From Herbaspirillum sp. SJZ107 (lineage in GTDB: Bacteria > Pseudomonadota > Gammaproteobacteria > Burkholderiales > Burkholderiaceae_D): a DNA stretch of 64,000 bases. The DNA lies in the NCBI RefSeq assembly GCF_006715485.1, contig NZ_VFNH01000001.1:1178001-1242000 (forward strand), given 5' to 3'. Under the pieces are notes generated by a model that worked only from the letters and a program-made list of their open reading frames with translations, was not told the DNA's origin and ran no database searches. The translations under genes and the position numbers were made by a program. Positions 37,184-51,109 of this stretch are shown piece after piece (the first letter of the stretch is position 1; every line of letters begins with the position of its first letter).

Positions 37184-38329
37184 ATGGACTTCAACTTCAA
37201 GGAAGAACAGCTGCAACTGGCCGACGCGCTCAAGCGCTGGATCGCGCGCGACTACGGCTTCGAGGCGCGCCGCGCCATCATCCGGTCCGGCAGCGGCAGC
37301 TCGGACGCCGCGTGGCGCCAGTTGGCCGAACTCGGCCTGACCGCGCTGCCGTTGCCGGAAGCGCAGGGCGGCTTCGACGGCGGCGCGGTCGACCTGTACC
37401 TGGTGATGCAGGAAGTGGGGCGCGGGCTGGTCGTCGAACCCTATCTTGCCACCGTGCTCGGCACCGAATGCCTCAAGCGCGGCGGTGGCCACGCCGGCTT
37501 GCTGGAACAGGTCGCCGCCGGCGATCTGAAGCTGGCCTGCGCCCTGGGCGAGCGCGGGGCACGCCACGATCTCCACGACATCGCTACCTGCGCCGTGCCC
37601 GCTGGCGGCGGCTGGCGCCTCGACGGCGAGAAGAAGGTGGCCCTGCATGCGGCCCAGGCCGGCGTCATCGTGGTCCCGGCCCGTACCGGCGGCGGCCGGC
37701 GCGACCTGGACGGCATCACCGTGTTCGCGCTGCCGGCGGATGCGCCGGGCCTGCAGATCACCGGATACCGCACGCTCGACGGCCTGCGCGCCGCCGACCT
37801 GCGCCTGGACGGCGTGCAGCTCGACGCCGGCGCCGTCGTCGGCACGGTGGGGGCGGGCTGGACCATTCTGGAAGCGGTAGCCGACTACGGCGCCGGCCTG
37901 CTGTGCGCGGAAGCGGTGGGGGCGATGGATGCGCTGTTCTCGGCCACGCTCGACTACCTCAAGACGCGCCAGCAGTTCGGGGTCCCGATCGGCAAGTTCC
38001 AGGCGCTGCAGCACCGCATGGCCGACATGTACATCCATCTCGAGCAGGCCCGCTCGCTGGCCTTGCTGGCGGCGGTGCGCCTGGATGGGAACGACGCCGC
38101 TGAACGCCGCCGCGCGGTGTCGGCCGCCAAGTACCGGGTCGGCCAGGCGGCACGCTTCGTCGGCCAGGGGGCCGTGCAGCTGCACGGCGGCATGGGCGTG
38201 ACCGACGAACTGCCGGCCGCCCACTATTTCAAACGCCTGAGCACGATCGAACTCAGCCTGGGCGACAGCGATCATCACCTGGCGCGCTTCATCGCGCAAC
38301 CGGGTTTCGACGGCAAGGAGGCCGCATGA
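37184..38329 (+). CDS. Acyl-CoA dehydrogenase (second subunit or paralogue)
   Basis: A 381-residue ACAD-fold protein starting MDFNFKEEQLQLADALKRW. It aligns with the family along its length: DAAWRQLAELGLTALPLPEAQGG, a Gly-rich middle, LDYLKTRQQFGVPIGKFQALQHRMADM, and VQLHGGMGVTDELPAAHYFKRL. The FAD-contact and oligomer segments are diverged from the first gene's protein, as in alpha2beta2 ACADs where one subunit may carry most of the active site. Its stop overlaps the MaoC start (ATGA). Confidence 0.94.
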   Translation: MDFNFKEEQLQLADALKRWIARDYGFEARRAIIRSGSGSSDAAWRQLAELGLTALPLPEAQGGFDGGAVDLYLVMQEVGRGLVVEPYLATVLGTECLKRGGGHAGLLEQVAAGDLKLACALGERGARHDLHDIATCAVPAGGGWRLDGEKKVALHAAQAGVIVVPARTGGGRRDLDGITVFALPADAPGLQITGYRTLDGLRAADLRLDGVQLDAGAVVGTVGAGWTILEAVADYGAGLLCAEAVGAMDALFSATLDYLKTRQQFGVPIGKFQALQHRMADMYIHLEQARSLALLAAVRLDGNDAAERRRAVSAAKYRVGQAARFVGQGAVQLHGGMGVTDELPAAHYFKRLSTIELSLGDSDHHLARFIAQPGFDGKEAA

Positions 38330-38790
38330 AGGATTATTGGTATTTCGAGGATTTCCATGCCGGCCAGGACCTCGACCTGGGCAGCCGCACGCTGGGCGAG
38401 GAAGAGATCATCGCCTTCGCCACCCAGTTCGATCCGCAACCCTTCCACATCGACAAGGAAGCCGCCGCCCACTCGATCTACGGCGGCGTGATCGCCAGCG
38501 GCTGGCACACCTGCGGCACCATGATGCGCCTGGTGGTCGAGCAGCTGCTGAGCAAATCGTCGAGCATGGGTTCGCCCGGCCTGGACGGCGTGCGCTGGCT
38601 GGCGCCGGTCCGTGCCGGCGACACCCTCAACGTGCATTACCAGACCGTGAAAACCAAGGCCTCCACGAGCAAGCCCGACCGCGGGGTGGTGTGGTCGAAG
38701 TGGGTGGCGATCAACCAGCACGGCGAGACCGTGTGCACGGTCGAAGGCATGGGGATGTTCGGGCGCCGTCCGCTAGAAGCCGGCAACTAG
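38326..38790 (+). CDS. MaoC-like enoyl-CoA hydratase
   Basis: A 154-residue hot-dog fold dehydratase. The hydratase 2 motif FDPQPFHIDKEAAAHSIYGG followed by VIASGWHTCG carries the catalytic Asp/His pair. It would hydrate the enoyl-CoA produced by the upstream ACADs, the next step of beta-oxidation. It is translationally coupled to the second ACAD gene. Its TAG stop shares the palindrome CTAG with the stop of the converging diguanylate cyclase gene. Confidence 0.94.
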   Translation: MKDYWYFEDFHAGQDLDLGSRTLGEEEIIAFATQFDPQPFHIDKEAAAHSIYGGVIASGWHTCGTMMRLVVEQLLSKSSSMGSPGLDGVRWLAPVRAGDTLNVHYQTVKTKASTSKPDRGVVWSKWVAINQHGETVCTVEGMGMFGRRPLEAGN

Positions 38791-39727
38791 AGCGGATCCG
38801 GCCCGGCGACGCAGCCCGCAGTCGCCCGGTAGCGGTTGCGGCCGCCCGCCTTGGCCTGGTACAGCAGGGCGTCGGCCACCTGGATCAGGTCGGCCGGGAA
38901 GCTGTGCTCGCCCGGCACCATGCAGGCGATGCCCATGCTGGCGGTCAGGTGCGGCGCGGTGGGCGAGGCCGCGTGCGGGATCGACATGTGGTCGAGTTCG
39001 GCCATCAGGCGGCGCGCCACGCCGCTGGCACCCTGCGCGTCGAGCTGCGGCAGCAGGATCGCGAATTCCTCGCCGCCGTAGCGCGCCACCAGGTCCTGGC
39101 TGCGCCCGGCCGCACGGCGCATGGCGCCGGCCACCTGCACCAGCGTGGCGTCGCCGCCCGGGTGGCCGTAATGGTCGTTGTACAGCTTGAAGTGGTCGAT
39201 GTCGACCAGCATCAGCGCCACCGGCAGGCCGCTGCGGCTGCAGCGCCGCCATTCGGCGTCGAGACGCTCGTCGAAGGCGCGGCGGTTGGCGACGCCGGTC
39301 AGCGCATCGACCAGGATCAGGGCGCGCAGCGCATCGCGCTGGCGTTTGACCGTGAGCTGGGTCCGCACGCGCGCGCGCACGACGGCGGCATTCACCGGCT
39401 TGCTGATGAAGTCGGCGGCGCCGGCTTCCAGCGCGCGCGTCTCGTCTTCCGGCGAGCTCAAGGCGGTGACGAAGACGATCGGGATGTCGGCGGTCTCCGG
39501 CGCGGCCAGCAGTTCGCGGCACAGCACGTAGCCATCGATGTCGGGCATCACGGCGTCGAGCAGGATCAGGTCGGGTTGCTGGGTGCGCGCCAGTTCCAGC
39601 GCACGGGCGCCGTCGAGGGCGAACAGGACCTCGTGCTCGTCCTGGAGGGCGGCATGCAGGATCTGGATATTCTCCATCGCATCGTCGACCACCAGGATAC
39701 GGCCGTTGATGGCCATGTCGGTCCAGC

Positions 39728-39731
<4 letters not shown>
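38787..39731 (-). CDS. Response regulator-diguanylate cyclase (PleD-like, REC-GGDEF)
   Basis: A 314-residue cytosolic protein. The ATG at 39731 overlaps the stop of the hybrid kinase gene (ATGA). The receiver domain (about 14-130) has VVDDAMEN, the phospho-acceptor Asp in [13 protein letters not shown], the conserved Thr/Ser region FVTALSS and Lys in ISKPVN. The GGDEF domain (about 155-300) has [15 protein letters not shown] and active-site GGEEF. The I-site RSQD lies five residues upstream of GGEEF. Phosphorylation by the upstream hybrid kinase should switch on c-di-GMP synthesis (inference from coupling). Confidence 0.96.
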
Positions 39732-44296
<4,565 letters not shown>

Positions 44297-44366
44297 GAAT
44301 GCGCATCGCTATGCGCCTTGGATCGCATGGTAGCCCAGCCATCGGACCGGTGTAGCGCTGCTGTAG

Positions 44367-44382
44367 TTATTGAGAGTAATAA
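44367..44382. promoter_or_regulatory. AT-rich inverted repeat between hybrid kinase and mshE
   Basis: TTATT-GAGAGT-AATAA is a perfect 5-6-5 inverted repeat in the 255-base divergent intergenic region. It stands out from the GC-rich background and may be an operator for one or both genes. Confidence 0.4.
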
Positions 44383-44511
44383 ATTCACGTTAGTGGATGC
44401 AGGGCAACGTTCAAGTTCTAAACGACAATGCCGCAGTTTCCGGTCGTCGCGCGCGGGCGACGCTTCCGTATGGAAATTAATGCCAAGCGTAAATTTTTGT
44501 GTCTTCTGATT

Positions 44512-44517
44512 TAGAAT
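44512..44517 (+). promoter_or_regulatory. Possible -10 box for mshE
   Basis: TAGAAT lies 34 bases before the mshE ATG in an AT-rich stretch. No convincing -35 box is seen, so activation by a regulator is possible. The rest of the intergenic region (44297-44511) holds no gene that I can support. Confidence 0.35.
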
Positions 44518-44551
44518 GCGTGGAGGTGCTTTAAAGAAACTAAGAGGTGAT

Positions 44552-46258
44552 ATGGCGAGGCCGGAAAAAGTCAGGCTCGGGGAAATCCTGGTGCAACAGA
44601 AGCTGCTGTCGGAAGATCAGCTGAACCAGGCGCTGGCTGACCAGAAGCGCACCGGGCGCAAGCTCGGGCGCGTGTTCGTGGAAAGCGGCTTCGTGACCGA
44701 GGAACAGATTTCCGGCGCGCTGGCGCGCCAGCTCGGCATCCCCTACATCAACCTCAAGTTCTACAACATCAACCAGGACGTGGTGCGCCTGCTGCCCGAG
44801 ACCCAGGCGCGGCGCTTCCGCGCGCTGGTGCTGGAAGACCGCATCGAGAGCGTGCTGGTGGGTGTGTCCGACCCGACCGACCTGTTCGCCTACGACGAGA
44901 TCGCGCGCCTGCTGAAGAAGGGCGTCGAGCTGGCCGTGGTCAACGAGACCGAGGTGCTGCAGGTCATCGACCGCATCTACCGCCGTACCGGCGAGATCAC
45001 CGGCCTGGCACGCGAGCTGGAACAGGACCTGGGCGATGCCACCTCGGTCGACTTCGGCGCGCTGGCCTCGAATTCCGGCCTGGAAGAGGCGCCGGTGGTG
45101 AAGCTGCTGCAATCGGTGTTCGACGATGCCGCCCAGGTGCGCGCCTCCGACATCCACATCGAGCCGCAGGACGGGCGCCTGCAGATCCGCTTCCGCATCG
45201 ACGGCGTGCTGCACCTGCAGACCGAGGCCGACATCAAGATCGCGACCCCGCTGGCGCTGCGCCTGAAGCTGATGGCCGATCTCGACATCTCGGAAAAGCG
45301 CCTGCCGCAGGACGGCCGCTTCGCGGTCAAGGTGAAGAACCAGCGCATCGACGTGCGTATCTCGACCATGCCGACCCAGTACGGCGAATCGGTGGTCATG
45401 CGTCTGCTGAACCAGGTCGGCACCACGCTGCGCCTGGACGCGATCGGCATGCATCCGACCCTGGTCGAGCGCTTCCGCGCCATCGTCCAGCGCCCCAACG
45501 GCCTGGTGCTCGTCACCGGCCCGACGGGTTCCGGCAAGACCACGACTTTATATAGTGCGCTGGCCGAGCTGAATTCGGTGGAAAAGAAGCTGATCACGGT
45601 CGAGGACCCGGTCGAATACCGCCTGCCCGGCATCAACCAGGTGCAGGTCAACGACAAGATCGACCTGAATTTCGCGCGCGTGCTGCGCTCGGCGCTGCGC
45701 CAGGACCCGGACATCGTGCTGGTCGGCGAGATGCGCGACCAGGAAACCGCCCAGATCGGCCTGCGCGCCGCGATGACGGGCCACCTGGTCCTCTCCACGC
45801 TGCACACCAACGATGCCGCCTCGACCCCGCTGCGCCTGATGGACATGGGCGTGCCGCGCTACATGGTCGGCGGCTCGCTCCAGGCGGTGCTGGCCCAGCG
45901 CCTGGTGCGCGTGATCTGCGAAAGCTGCACCCAGCCGCACGCGGCGCCTGCGCCGGAACGCGCCTGGCTGCGCGCTGAACTCGGCGAGCGCGCCGAGACA
46001 GTGCCGTTCTTCCACGGGCGCGGCTGCTCGCACTGCAACGGCACCGGCTACCGCGGCCGCACCGGCGTCTACGAACTGCTGGAGATGACGCGCGCCGTCA
46101 ACGACGCCGTCAACCACCCGGACCCCGGCCACTTCCTGAAGGTGGCCCATGCCGAGATGCGCGGCGAAACCCTGCGCCGCAGCGCCGTGCGCCTGGCGAT
46201 CCAGGGCCGCACCACGGTGGCCGAGGCCATGCGCGTCAGTAACCAGACCGAGGAATAA
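44552..46258 (+). CDS. mshE: MSHA pilus assembly ATPase MshE (GspE/PilB family)
   Basis: A 568-residue cytosolic extension ATPase. The ATG at 44552 follows AGAGGTGA. The N-terminal MshEN domain has both c-di-GMP half-motifs: RLGEILVQQKLLSEDQLNQA and KLGRVFVESGFVTEEQISGA. The ATPase core has Walker A GPTGSGKTTT with Lys329, an Asp box (EDPVEYRLPG), Walker B (DIVLVGEMRD) and a His box (HLVLSTLHTNDA). A tetracysteine zinc site (CESC, CSHC) precedes the C-terminus. MshE powers pilus extension and is activated by c-di-GMP in Vibrio. It is first gene of the structural msh unit. Confidence 0.97.
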   Translation: MARPEKVRLGEILVQQKLLSEDQLNQALADQKRTGRKLGRVFVESGFVTEEQISGALARQLGIPYINLKFYNINQDVVRLLPETQARRFRALVLEDRIESVLVGVSDPTDLFAYDEIARLLKKGVELAVVNETEVLQVIDRIYRRTGEITGLARELEQDLGDATSVDFGALASNSGLEEAPVVKLLQSVFDDAAQVRASDIHIEPQDGRLQIRFRIDGVLHLQTEADIKIATPLALRLKLMADLDISEKRLPQDGRFAVKVKNQRIDVRISTMPTQYGESVVMRLLNQVGTTLRLDAIGMHPTLVERFRAIVQRPNGLVLVTGPTGSGKTTTLYSALAELNSVEKKLITVEDPVEYRLPGINQVQVNDKIDLNFARVLRSALRQDPDIVLVGEMRDQETAQIGLRAAMTGHLVLSTLHTNDAASTPLRLMDMGVPRYMVGGSLQAVLAQRLVRVICESCTQPHAAPAPERAWLRAELGERAETVPFFHGRGCSHCNGTGYRGRTGVYELLEMTRAVNDAVNHPDPGHFLKVAHAEMRGETLRRSAVRLAIQGRTTVAEAMRVSNQTEE

Positions 46259-46261
46259 AGC

Positions 46262-47500
46262 GTGCCGTTCTTCGCCTACAAGGGCCGCAACGGACGCGGC
46301 GAGATGATGCAGGGCGTGCTCGAGGGCGCCGACAGCGGGGCGATTGCCGACCAGTTGTTCGGCACCGGCGTCACGCCGCTCGAGATCGTGCTGACCACGC
46401 GCAAGGTCACGACCGGCAACGACGACGGCGAGACCGTGTGGCAGCGCCTGGCCCGCAAGCGCGTCACATCGCTCGACGTCCAGCTGTTCAGCCGCCAGAT
46501 CTACACGCTGCTGAAATCCGGCGTGCCGATCATGCGCGGCCTGGCCGGACTGCAGGAGTCGGCCACCAACCCCTCGTTCGGCCGCGTGATCCGCGACCTG
46601 CGCGAATCGCTCGACGCCGGCCGCGAACTGTCGGCCGCGATGCGCCGCCATCCCGAATGCTTCTCGACCTTCTACCTGGCCATGGTGCGGGTGGGGGAGA
46701 TGACCGGCCGCCTGGAAGAAGTCTTCCTGCGCCTGTTCGACCACATGGAATTCGACCGCGACATGCGCGAGCGCGTGAAGACCGCGCTGCGCTACCCGAT
46801 GTTCGTGCTGATCGCGATGGTGGCGGCGATGGCGGTGGTGAACATCTTCGTCATTCCGCAGTTCGAAAAGGTGTTCAACAGTTTCCGTACCGAGCTGCCG
46901 CTGATGACGCGCATCCTGATCGGCACCTCGCGCTTCACGGTCGAGTGGTGGCCGGCCTTCGCGGTCGGCATCGCGGCCGCGGTCTTCGGTTTCCGCACCT
47001 GGACCCGTTCCACGGGCGGCCGCCTGGCCTGGGACCGCATCAAGCTGCGCCTGCCGATCGCCGGCAAGATCATCCACAAGGGCACGATGGCCCGCTTCGC
47101 GCGCAGCTTCGCGCTGTCGATCCGCAGCGGCGTGCCGATCGTGCAGGCGCTGACGGTGGTGTCGCAGACTTCGGACAACGCCTATCTGGCATCGCGCATC
47201 GAGCAGATGCGCGACGGCGTCGAGCGCGGCGACAGCATCCTGCGCACCGCCACCAATGCCCAGGTGTTCACCCCGATCGTGCTGCAGATGATCGCGGTGG
47301 GCGAGGAGTCCGGCTCGATCGACGACCTGATGGACGAGATCGCGATGATGTACGAGCGCGAGGTCGACTATGAGCTGAAGACCCTGTCGAGCCAGATCGA
47401 GCCGATCCTGATCGTGTTCCTGGGCGTGATGGTGCTGATGCTGGCGCTCGGCATCTTCCTGCCGATCTGGGACCTGGGCCAGGCGGCCCTCCATCACTAA
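46262..47500 (+). CDS. mshG: MSHA pilus platform protein MshG (GspF/PilC family)
   Basis: A 412-residue inner-membrane platform protein starting at GTG 46262, three bases after the mshE stop. Two GspF cytosolic domains (about 65-190 and 270-390: LFSRQIYTLLKSGVPIMRGL, FARSFALSIRSGVPIVQAL) alternate with three membrane segments, the last being ILIVFLGVMVLMLALGIFLP. It couples MshE rotation to pilin insertion. Length is standard. Confidence 0.97.
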   Translation: MPFFAYKGRNGRGEMMQGVLEGADSGAIADQLFGTGVTPLEIVLTTRKVTTGNDDGETVWQRLARKRVTSLDVQLFSRQIYTLLKSGVPIMRGLAGLQESATNPSFGRVIRDLRESLDAGRELSAAMRRHPECFSTFYLAMVRVGEMTGRLEEVFLRLFDHMEFDRDMRERVKTALRYPMFVLIAMVAAMAVVNIFVIPQFEKVFNSFRTELPLMTRILIGTSRFTVEWWPAFAVGIAAAVFGFRTWTRSTGGRLAWDRIKLRLPIAGKIIHKGTMARFARSFALSIRSGVPIVQALTVVSQTSDNAYLASRIEQMRDGVERGDSILRTATNAQVFTPIVLQMIAVGEESGSIDDLMDEIAMMYEREVDYELKTLSSQIEPILIVFLGVMVLMLALGIFLPIWDLGQAALHH

Positions 47501-47511
47501 TGAGGATACCC

Positions 47512-47979
47512 ATGCGCACACGTGGTTTTACCTTGCTCGAATTCGCGGTCACCGTGATGGTGGCCGCCGCCCTCAGCGCCGTGCTGCTGAACCGTTTCGA
47601 CTATTACCGCGACCAGGCGGAGATGGCGGCGACGCGCCAGCTGGTGGCGGCCATGCGCACCGCGCTGCACGTGCGCGCGGTGCAGTTGCAGGCGGCCGGC
47701 CGCCTGGACGCGCTGCGCGCGCTGGCTGAGGACAACCCGATGAACCTGCTGATCGACAAGCCCTCGAATTATCTCGGCGAATTCGAGGCGCCGGACCCCG
47801 AAAAAATCGGCCGTGCCGGCTGGGTGTTTGATGCGCGCGACAAATCGATTGTGTATCTGTTACCAAACGCAGAAAGATTGTCTTTCGGTACGGCAAGATT
47901 GCTCAAGTTCAAGGTAGAATTCCTACGAGCACCTGAACAACGTAACGTCAGCCTGGCCCTGAATCAAGTCAGCGGATAG
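47512..47979 (+). CDS. Prepilin-like protein in the MshF position
   Basis: A 155-residue protein with a class III prepilin leader: MRTRG then FTLLEFAVTVMV, where Glu5 of the mature helix is retained (FTLLE). The ATG at 47512 has TGAGGA seven bases upstream; another ATG at 47500 overlaps the mshG stop. The globular part is helical with no cysteine. It occupies the mshF slot between mshG and the major pilin, so it is probably MshF or an MshB-like minor pilin. The 3' end has lower GC than its neighbours. Confidence 0.8.
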   Translation: MRTRGFTLLEFAVTVMVAAALSAVLLNRFDYYRDQAEMAATRQLVAAMRTALHVRAVQLQAAGRLDALRALAEDNPMNLLIDKPSNYLGEFEAPDPEKIGRAGWVFDARDKSIVYLLPNAERLSFGTARLLKFKVEFLRAPEQRNVSLALNQVSG

Positions 47980-48041
47980 GCAACCGAATCACCAGCTAAA
48001 CCAAGCGGCTTATCCGCACCACTTTTTTCGGAGATTATTGT

Positions 48042-48548
48042 ATGAAGAAGAACCTCAAGAGCGCTGCACAAGGCGGTTTCACCCTGATCGAACTGATCGT
48101 CGTGATCGTCATCCTCGGCATCCTGGCCGCCACCGCGCTGCCGAAGTTCGCCAACCTGAGCGCCGAAGCGCGCGCCGCATCGGTGCAGGCAGTGCGCGGC
48201 TCGCTGAACTCGGTGTCGGCGATGGCCCACGGCCAGTTCCTGGTCAACCCGACCGCGAACTCGACCAACGCCACCATGGAAGGTCTGGCGGTGCCGATGT
48301 CGAACGGTTACCCGAGCGCCAGCGCCGCACTGGCAACCGCGGCCGGCATCACCACCGATGGCAAGACCAACAAGGATTATACGATCACCGTGGTCGCCAC
48401 CGCCGGTACGACGACGGGCAGCGTGACCGTGTCGCCGATCGGTGTCAACGCCGAGACCAACTGCAGGGTCGTTTATACTCCCGCCACCGTGTCCGGCACC
48501 GTCGTGACGCCGCCGACCGTCGTTGCCGACGTCACCAACTGCAACTAA
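48042..48548 (+). CDS. mshA: Major MSHA-type pilin
   Basis: A 168-residue type IV prepilin. The leader ends GG at residues 11-12, and the mature protein begins FTLIELIVVIVILGILAATA with Glu5. The globular domain is rich in Thr/Ala/Ser, and two cysteines near the C-terminus (NCRVVY, TNCN) probably form the D-loop disulfide. The gene has its own ribosome site (CGGAG) after a 62-base gap, the longest within this unit. Only one pilin gene lies in the mshB/mshA position, so it could equally be named MshB. Confidence 0.88.
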   Translation: MKKNLKSAAQGGFTLIELIVVIVILGILAATALPKFANLSAEARAASVQAVRGSLNSVSAMAHGQFLVNPTANSTNATMEGLAVPMSNGYPSASAALATAAGITTDGKTNKDYTITVVATAGTTTGSVTVSPIGVNAETNCRVVYTPATVSGTVVTPPTVVADVTNCN

Positions 48549-48569
48549 ACCGCCGCGGAGGCGCGGCCC

Positions 48570-49154
48570 ATGTCGAAGCACATGCCCCATATCTTGCGCC
48601 GTCCCTCCGCTTCTCTCCGCCGCTCCGGTGGCTTCACGATGGTCGAACTGATCGTCGTGATCATCCTGATCGGCATCCTCAGCGCCATCGGCGTGTCCCG
48701 TTTTTTCGATCGCAGCAGCTACGACGCGACCGCGTTCGCGGAGCAGAGCCGCGCCATGCTGCGCTATGCCCAGAAGCTGGCCGTCGCCCAGAACCGCCCG
48801 GTGTACGTGCAGGGCGCGCTCGACGGCGTGGCGCTGTGCTTCGATGCCGCCACCCCATGCCCGTCCAGCGCCCTGGTGCCGGCACCGTCCGGCGCCAACA
48901 GCGGCAGCGCGGCCACCCGCGCCCGCTGCGTTGCCGGCGGCGCCTACGTCCAGACCTGGTATTGCGAAGGCTGGCCGCGCGGCGTGAGCATGCAGCCGGT
49001 GTCCGGCAGCCTGGCACCTTTCTTCTTCAATGGCCTGGGCCAGCCCGGCATCACAGGTAGCAGCAGCGTCTTCGGCGGCCTGAAGGTCGTCATCGCGGGC
49101 GGCGGCGTGTCGATCCCGATCGAGGTGTCGCAGGAGACCGGCTATGTCAACTGA
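48570..49154 (+). CDS. mshC: Minor pilin MshC-like
   Basis: A 194-residue prepilin-like protein with an extended N-terminus (about 20 residues) before GG-FTMVELIVVIILIG. The mature part has four cysteines and a typical minor-pilin beta region (FNGLGQPGITGSSSVFGG). The ATG at 48570 follows GGAGGCG. Its 3' end overlaps mshD by 11 bases. By order and family pattern it is MshC; minor pilins prime assembly at the fibre tip. Confidence 0.88.
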   Translation: MSKHMPHILRRPSASLRRSGGFTMVELIVVIILIGILSAIGVSRFFDRSSYDATAFAEQSRAMLRYAQKLAVAQNRPVYVQGALDGVALCFDAATPCPSSALVPAPSGANSGSAATRARCVAGGAYVQTWYCEGWPRGVSMQPVSGSLAPFFFNGLGQPGITGSSSVFGGLKVVIAGGGVSIPIEVSQETGYVN

Positions 49155-49788
49155 GCCGCGCGTCCGTTCCCGTAGTCATTCCCGCGTGCGCCAGCGCGGC
49201 GTGACGATGATCGAACTGATCCTGTTCATCATGATCATCGGCGTCGCCCTGGCCGCCATCCTCGCCGTGATGAACTTCACCACCCAGCGCAGCGCCGATC
49301 CGGTGCGCCGCAAGCAGGCCCTGATGCTGGCCGAGGCGCTGCTGGAAGAGGTCGAGCTGGCCAAGTTCTCGTACTGCGACATCTACGATCCACGCGCCGG
49401 CGACGACAATCCGGCCACCGCGGTCGCGGGGCCGGAGGGGTGCGCCGCCGCGACCGTCGAGAACTGGGGGCCGGAAGCCAACAATGCGCGGCCCTTCGAC
49501 AACGTCAACGACTACGCCGTCGACCCCAAGTCGTTTGCCACACCCTTCAACGCCGCCGACGGCAGGCTGGCCGACGCCAATGGCAATCCCTTGCCGCTGA
49601 GCGGTTTCACGGCCAGCGTCAAAATCCGCCCGGATACGCTGGGCAGCGCCGGCGGCGCCAACGCCATCGGCAACGCCGGTGACAGCGCCCAGACCGACGT
49701 CCTGCGCATCACGGTCACCATCAATTACGACGGCAAGTCCCTGAGCCTGGACGGCTTCCGCACGCGCTACGCGCCGGCTTCGCTATGA
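49144..49788 (+). CDS. mshD: Minor pilin MshD-like
   Basis: A 214-residue protein with a basic leader and prepilin helix RGVTMIELILFIMIIGVALA (G/V cleavage site and Glu5 kept). The globular part contains LAEALLEEVELAKFSYCD, typical of MshD/GspI-K type minor pilins, and two cysteines. It overlaps mshC by 11 bases and mshO by four (ATGA). Confidence 0.88.
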   Translation: MSTEPRVRSRSHSRVRQRGVTMIELILFIMIIGVALAAILAVMNFTTQRSADPVRRKQALMLAEALLEEVELAKFSYCDIYDPRAGDDNPATAVAGPEGCAAATVENWGPEANNARPFDNVNDYAVDPKSFATPFNAADGRLADANGNPLPLSGFTASVKIRPDTLGSAGGANAIGNAGDSAQTDVLRITVTINYDGKSLSLDGFRTRYAPASL

Positions 49789-50660
49789 CCCTGTCGCGCA
49801 GAACCCCGCGCCGCGCACGCGGCTTCACCCTGGTCGAGGCGATCCTGGTCATCGTCATCATCGGCATCCTGGCCGCCGTCGTCGCGCTGTTCATCCGCGC
49901 GCCGATCCTGGGCTACCGCGACGCCGTCGACCGCGCCGAGATCACCGACCAGGCCGACCTGGCGCTGCGCCGCATCGCGCGCGACATCCGCCTGGCGCTG
50001 CCCAACAGCGTGCGCGTCGTGAACGGCAATTCGCTCGAATTCCTGCAGACCAAAACCGGAGGGCGCTACCTGGCGGTCGACGACGGCGTGACCAGCCTGC
50101 CGGCGTTCGACGATCCGGCGCAGACGGCGTTCACCGTGCTGGCGCCGCCGGACAGCTTCGCCCAGGTGGCGGCGGGCGACCGCGTGGTGGTCTACAACCT
50201 GGGCGTGGCGCCGGCCGATGCCTACGGCGGCGGCAACAGCGGCGTGGTGCAGGCCGCGCCGGCTTACACGACCGACGCCACGCTGGGACGCATCGCCACC
50301 GTGCGCCTGAACGCCAATCCGTTCGCGGCGGCCACGCCGGCGCTGCCGTCGCCGACGCGCAGCTTCCAGGTGGTCAGCGGCCCCGTCAGCTTTTATTGCC
50401 AGAACGCCGGCGACGGTACCCAGACCCTGATGCGCGCCTGGGGCTACGCCATCAATGCGACCCAGTCGGCGGTCCCGAGCGGCGGCCAGCGCGCCATCGT
50501 CGCCGCGCGCCTGACCAATTGCAACGGCCTGTTCAACTATGACACGGCGGCGACCCAGCGTACCGGCCTGGTGCTGGTGTCGCTCGAGCTGCGCGGCCGC
50601 TATCCCGATTCGCCGGCAATCCGCCTGGTCCACCAGATCCACGTCGACAATACCCCATGA
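49785..50660 (+). CDS. mshO: Minor pilin MshO-like
   Basis: A 291-residue prepilin-like protein: ARG-FTLVEAILVIVIIGILAA gives the class III leader and Glu5. It has a large beta-rich globular domain (IARDIRLALPNSVRVVNG and following) resembling GspJ/PilW. Two cysteines are present. It is coupled at both ends by ATGA overlaps, so mshD, mshO and mshP are translated together. Confidence 0.9.
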   Translation: MTLSRRTPRRARGFTLVEAILVIVIIGILAAVVALFIRAPILGYRDAVDRAEITDQADLALRRIARDIRLALPNSVRVVNGNSLEFLQTKTGGRYLAVDDGVTSLPAFDDPAQTAFTVLAPPDSFAQVAAGDRVVVYNLGVAPADAYGGGNSGVVQAAPAYTTDATLGRIATVRLNANPFAAATPALPSPTRSFQVVSGPVSFYCQNAGDGTQTLMRAWGYAINATQSAVPSGGQRAIVAARLTNCNGLFNYDTAATQRTGLVLVSLELRGRYPDSPAIRLVHQIHVDNTP

Positions 50661-51109
50661 TGCGAGCACCTCTTTCCCTGGCGCGCAGCGCCGGCGTCGG
50701 CCTCGTCACCGCGATCTTCCTGCTGGTCGTGCTGACCGGCCTCGGCGTGGCGATGGTCTCGCTGTACACCAGCCAGCAAGCCAGTTCCGACCTTGACCTC
50801 GAGGGCGCGCGCGCCTACCAGGCGGCCCGCGCCGGCATCGAGTACGGCCTGTTCCGGCGCCTGCGCGGCGGCTGCACCGCAGCCGGCTGCTGCCCCGGCG
50901 CGTCCAGCCAGGTCACGCTCGCCATGCCGGCCGACAGCGAACTGCGCAGCTTCACCGTGGTGGTCAGCTGCAACCAGGCCGGCGGACCCAATACGCCCGC
51001 GAACATCACCTCGGTCGCCTGCAACATGGCCGACGCCAACAAGCTGTGCGAGGGCGTGCCCAACAACAGTCCACAATACGTGCGCCGCCGCATGGAGGTG
51101 TCGGCGTGA
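50657..51109 (+). CDS. mshP: MshP-like pilus component (PilX/GspK-type)
   Basis: A 150-residue protein with a short N-terminus and one hydrophobic helix (GLVTAIFLLVVLTGLGVAM), followed by a PilX-like EGARAYQAARAGIEYGLFR segment. The classical Glu5 is not clear, as in other MshP/PilX members. Six cysteines (CTAAGCC, SCNQ, ACNM, LCEG) suggest disulfides. It overlaps mshO by four bases and mshQ by four (GTGA). Confidence 0.88.
   Translation: MMRAPLSLARSAGVGLVTAIFLLVVLTGLGVAMVSLYTSQQASSDLDLEGARAYQAARAGIEYGLFRRLRGGCTAAGCCPGASSQVTLAMPADSELRSFTVVVSCNQAGGPNTPANITSVACNMADANKLCEGVPNNSPQYVRRRMEVSA

Noticed and set aside
48005-48028. Possible attenuator GCGG-CTTAT-CCGC with T-run before mshA
   Set aside because: The stem is only four pairs and the T-run is separated by several bases, so it is too weak to call a terminator.
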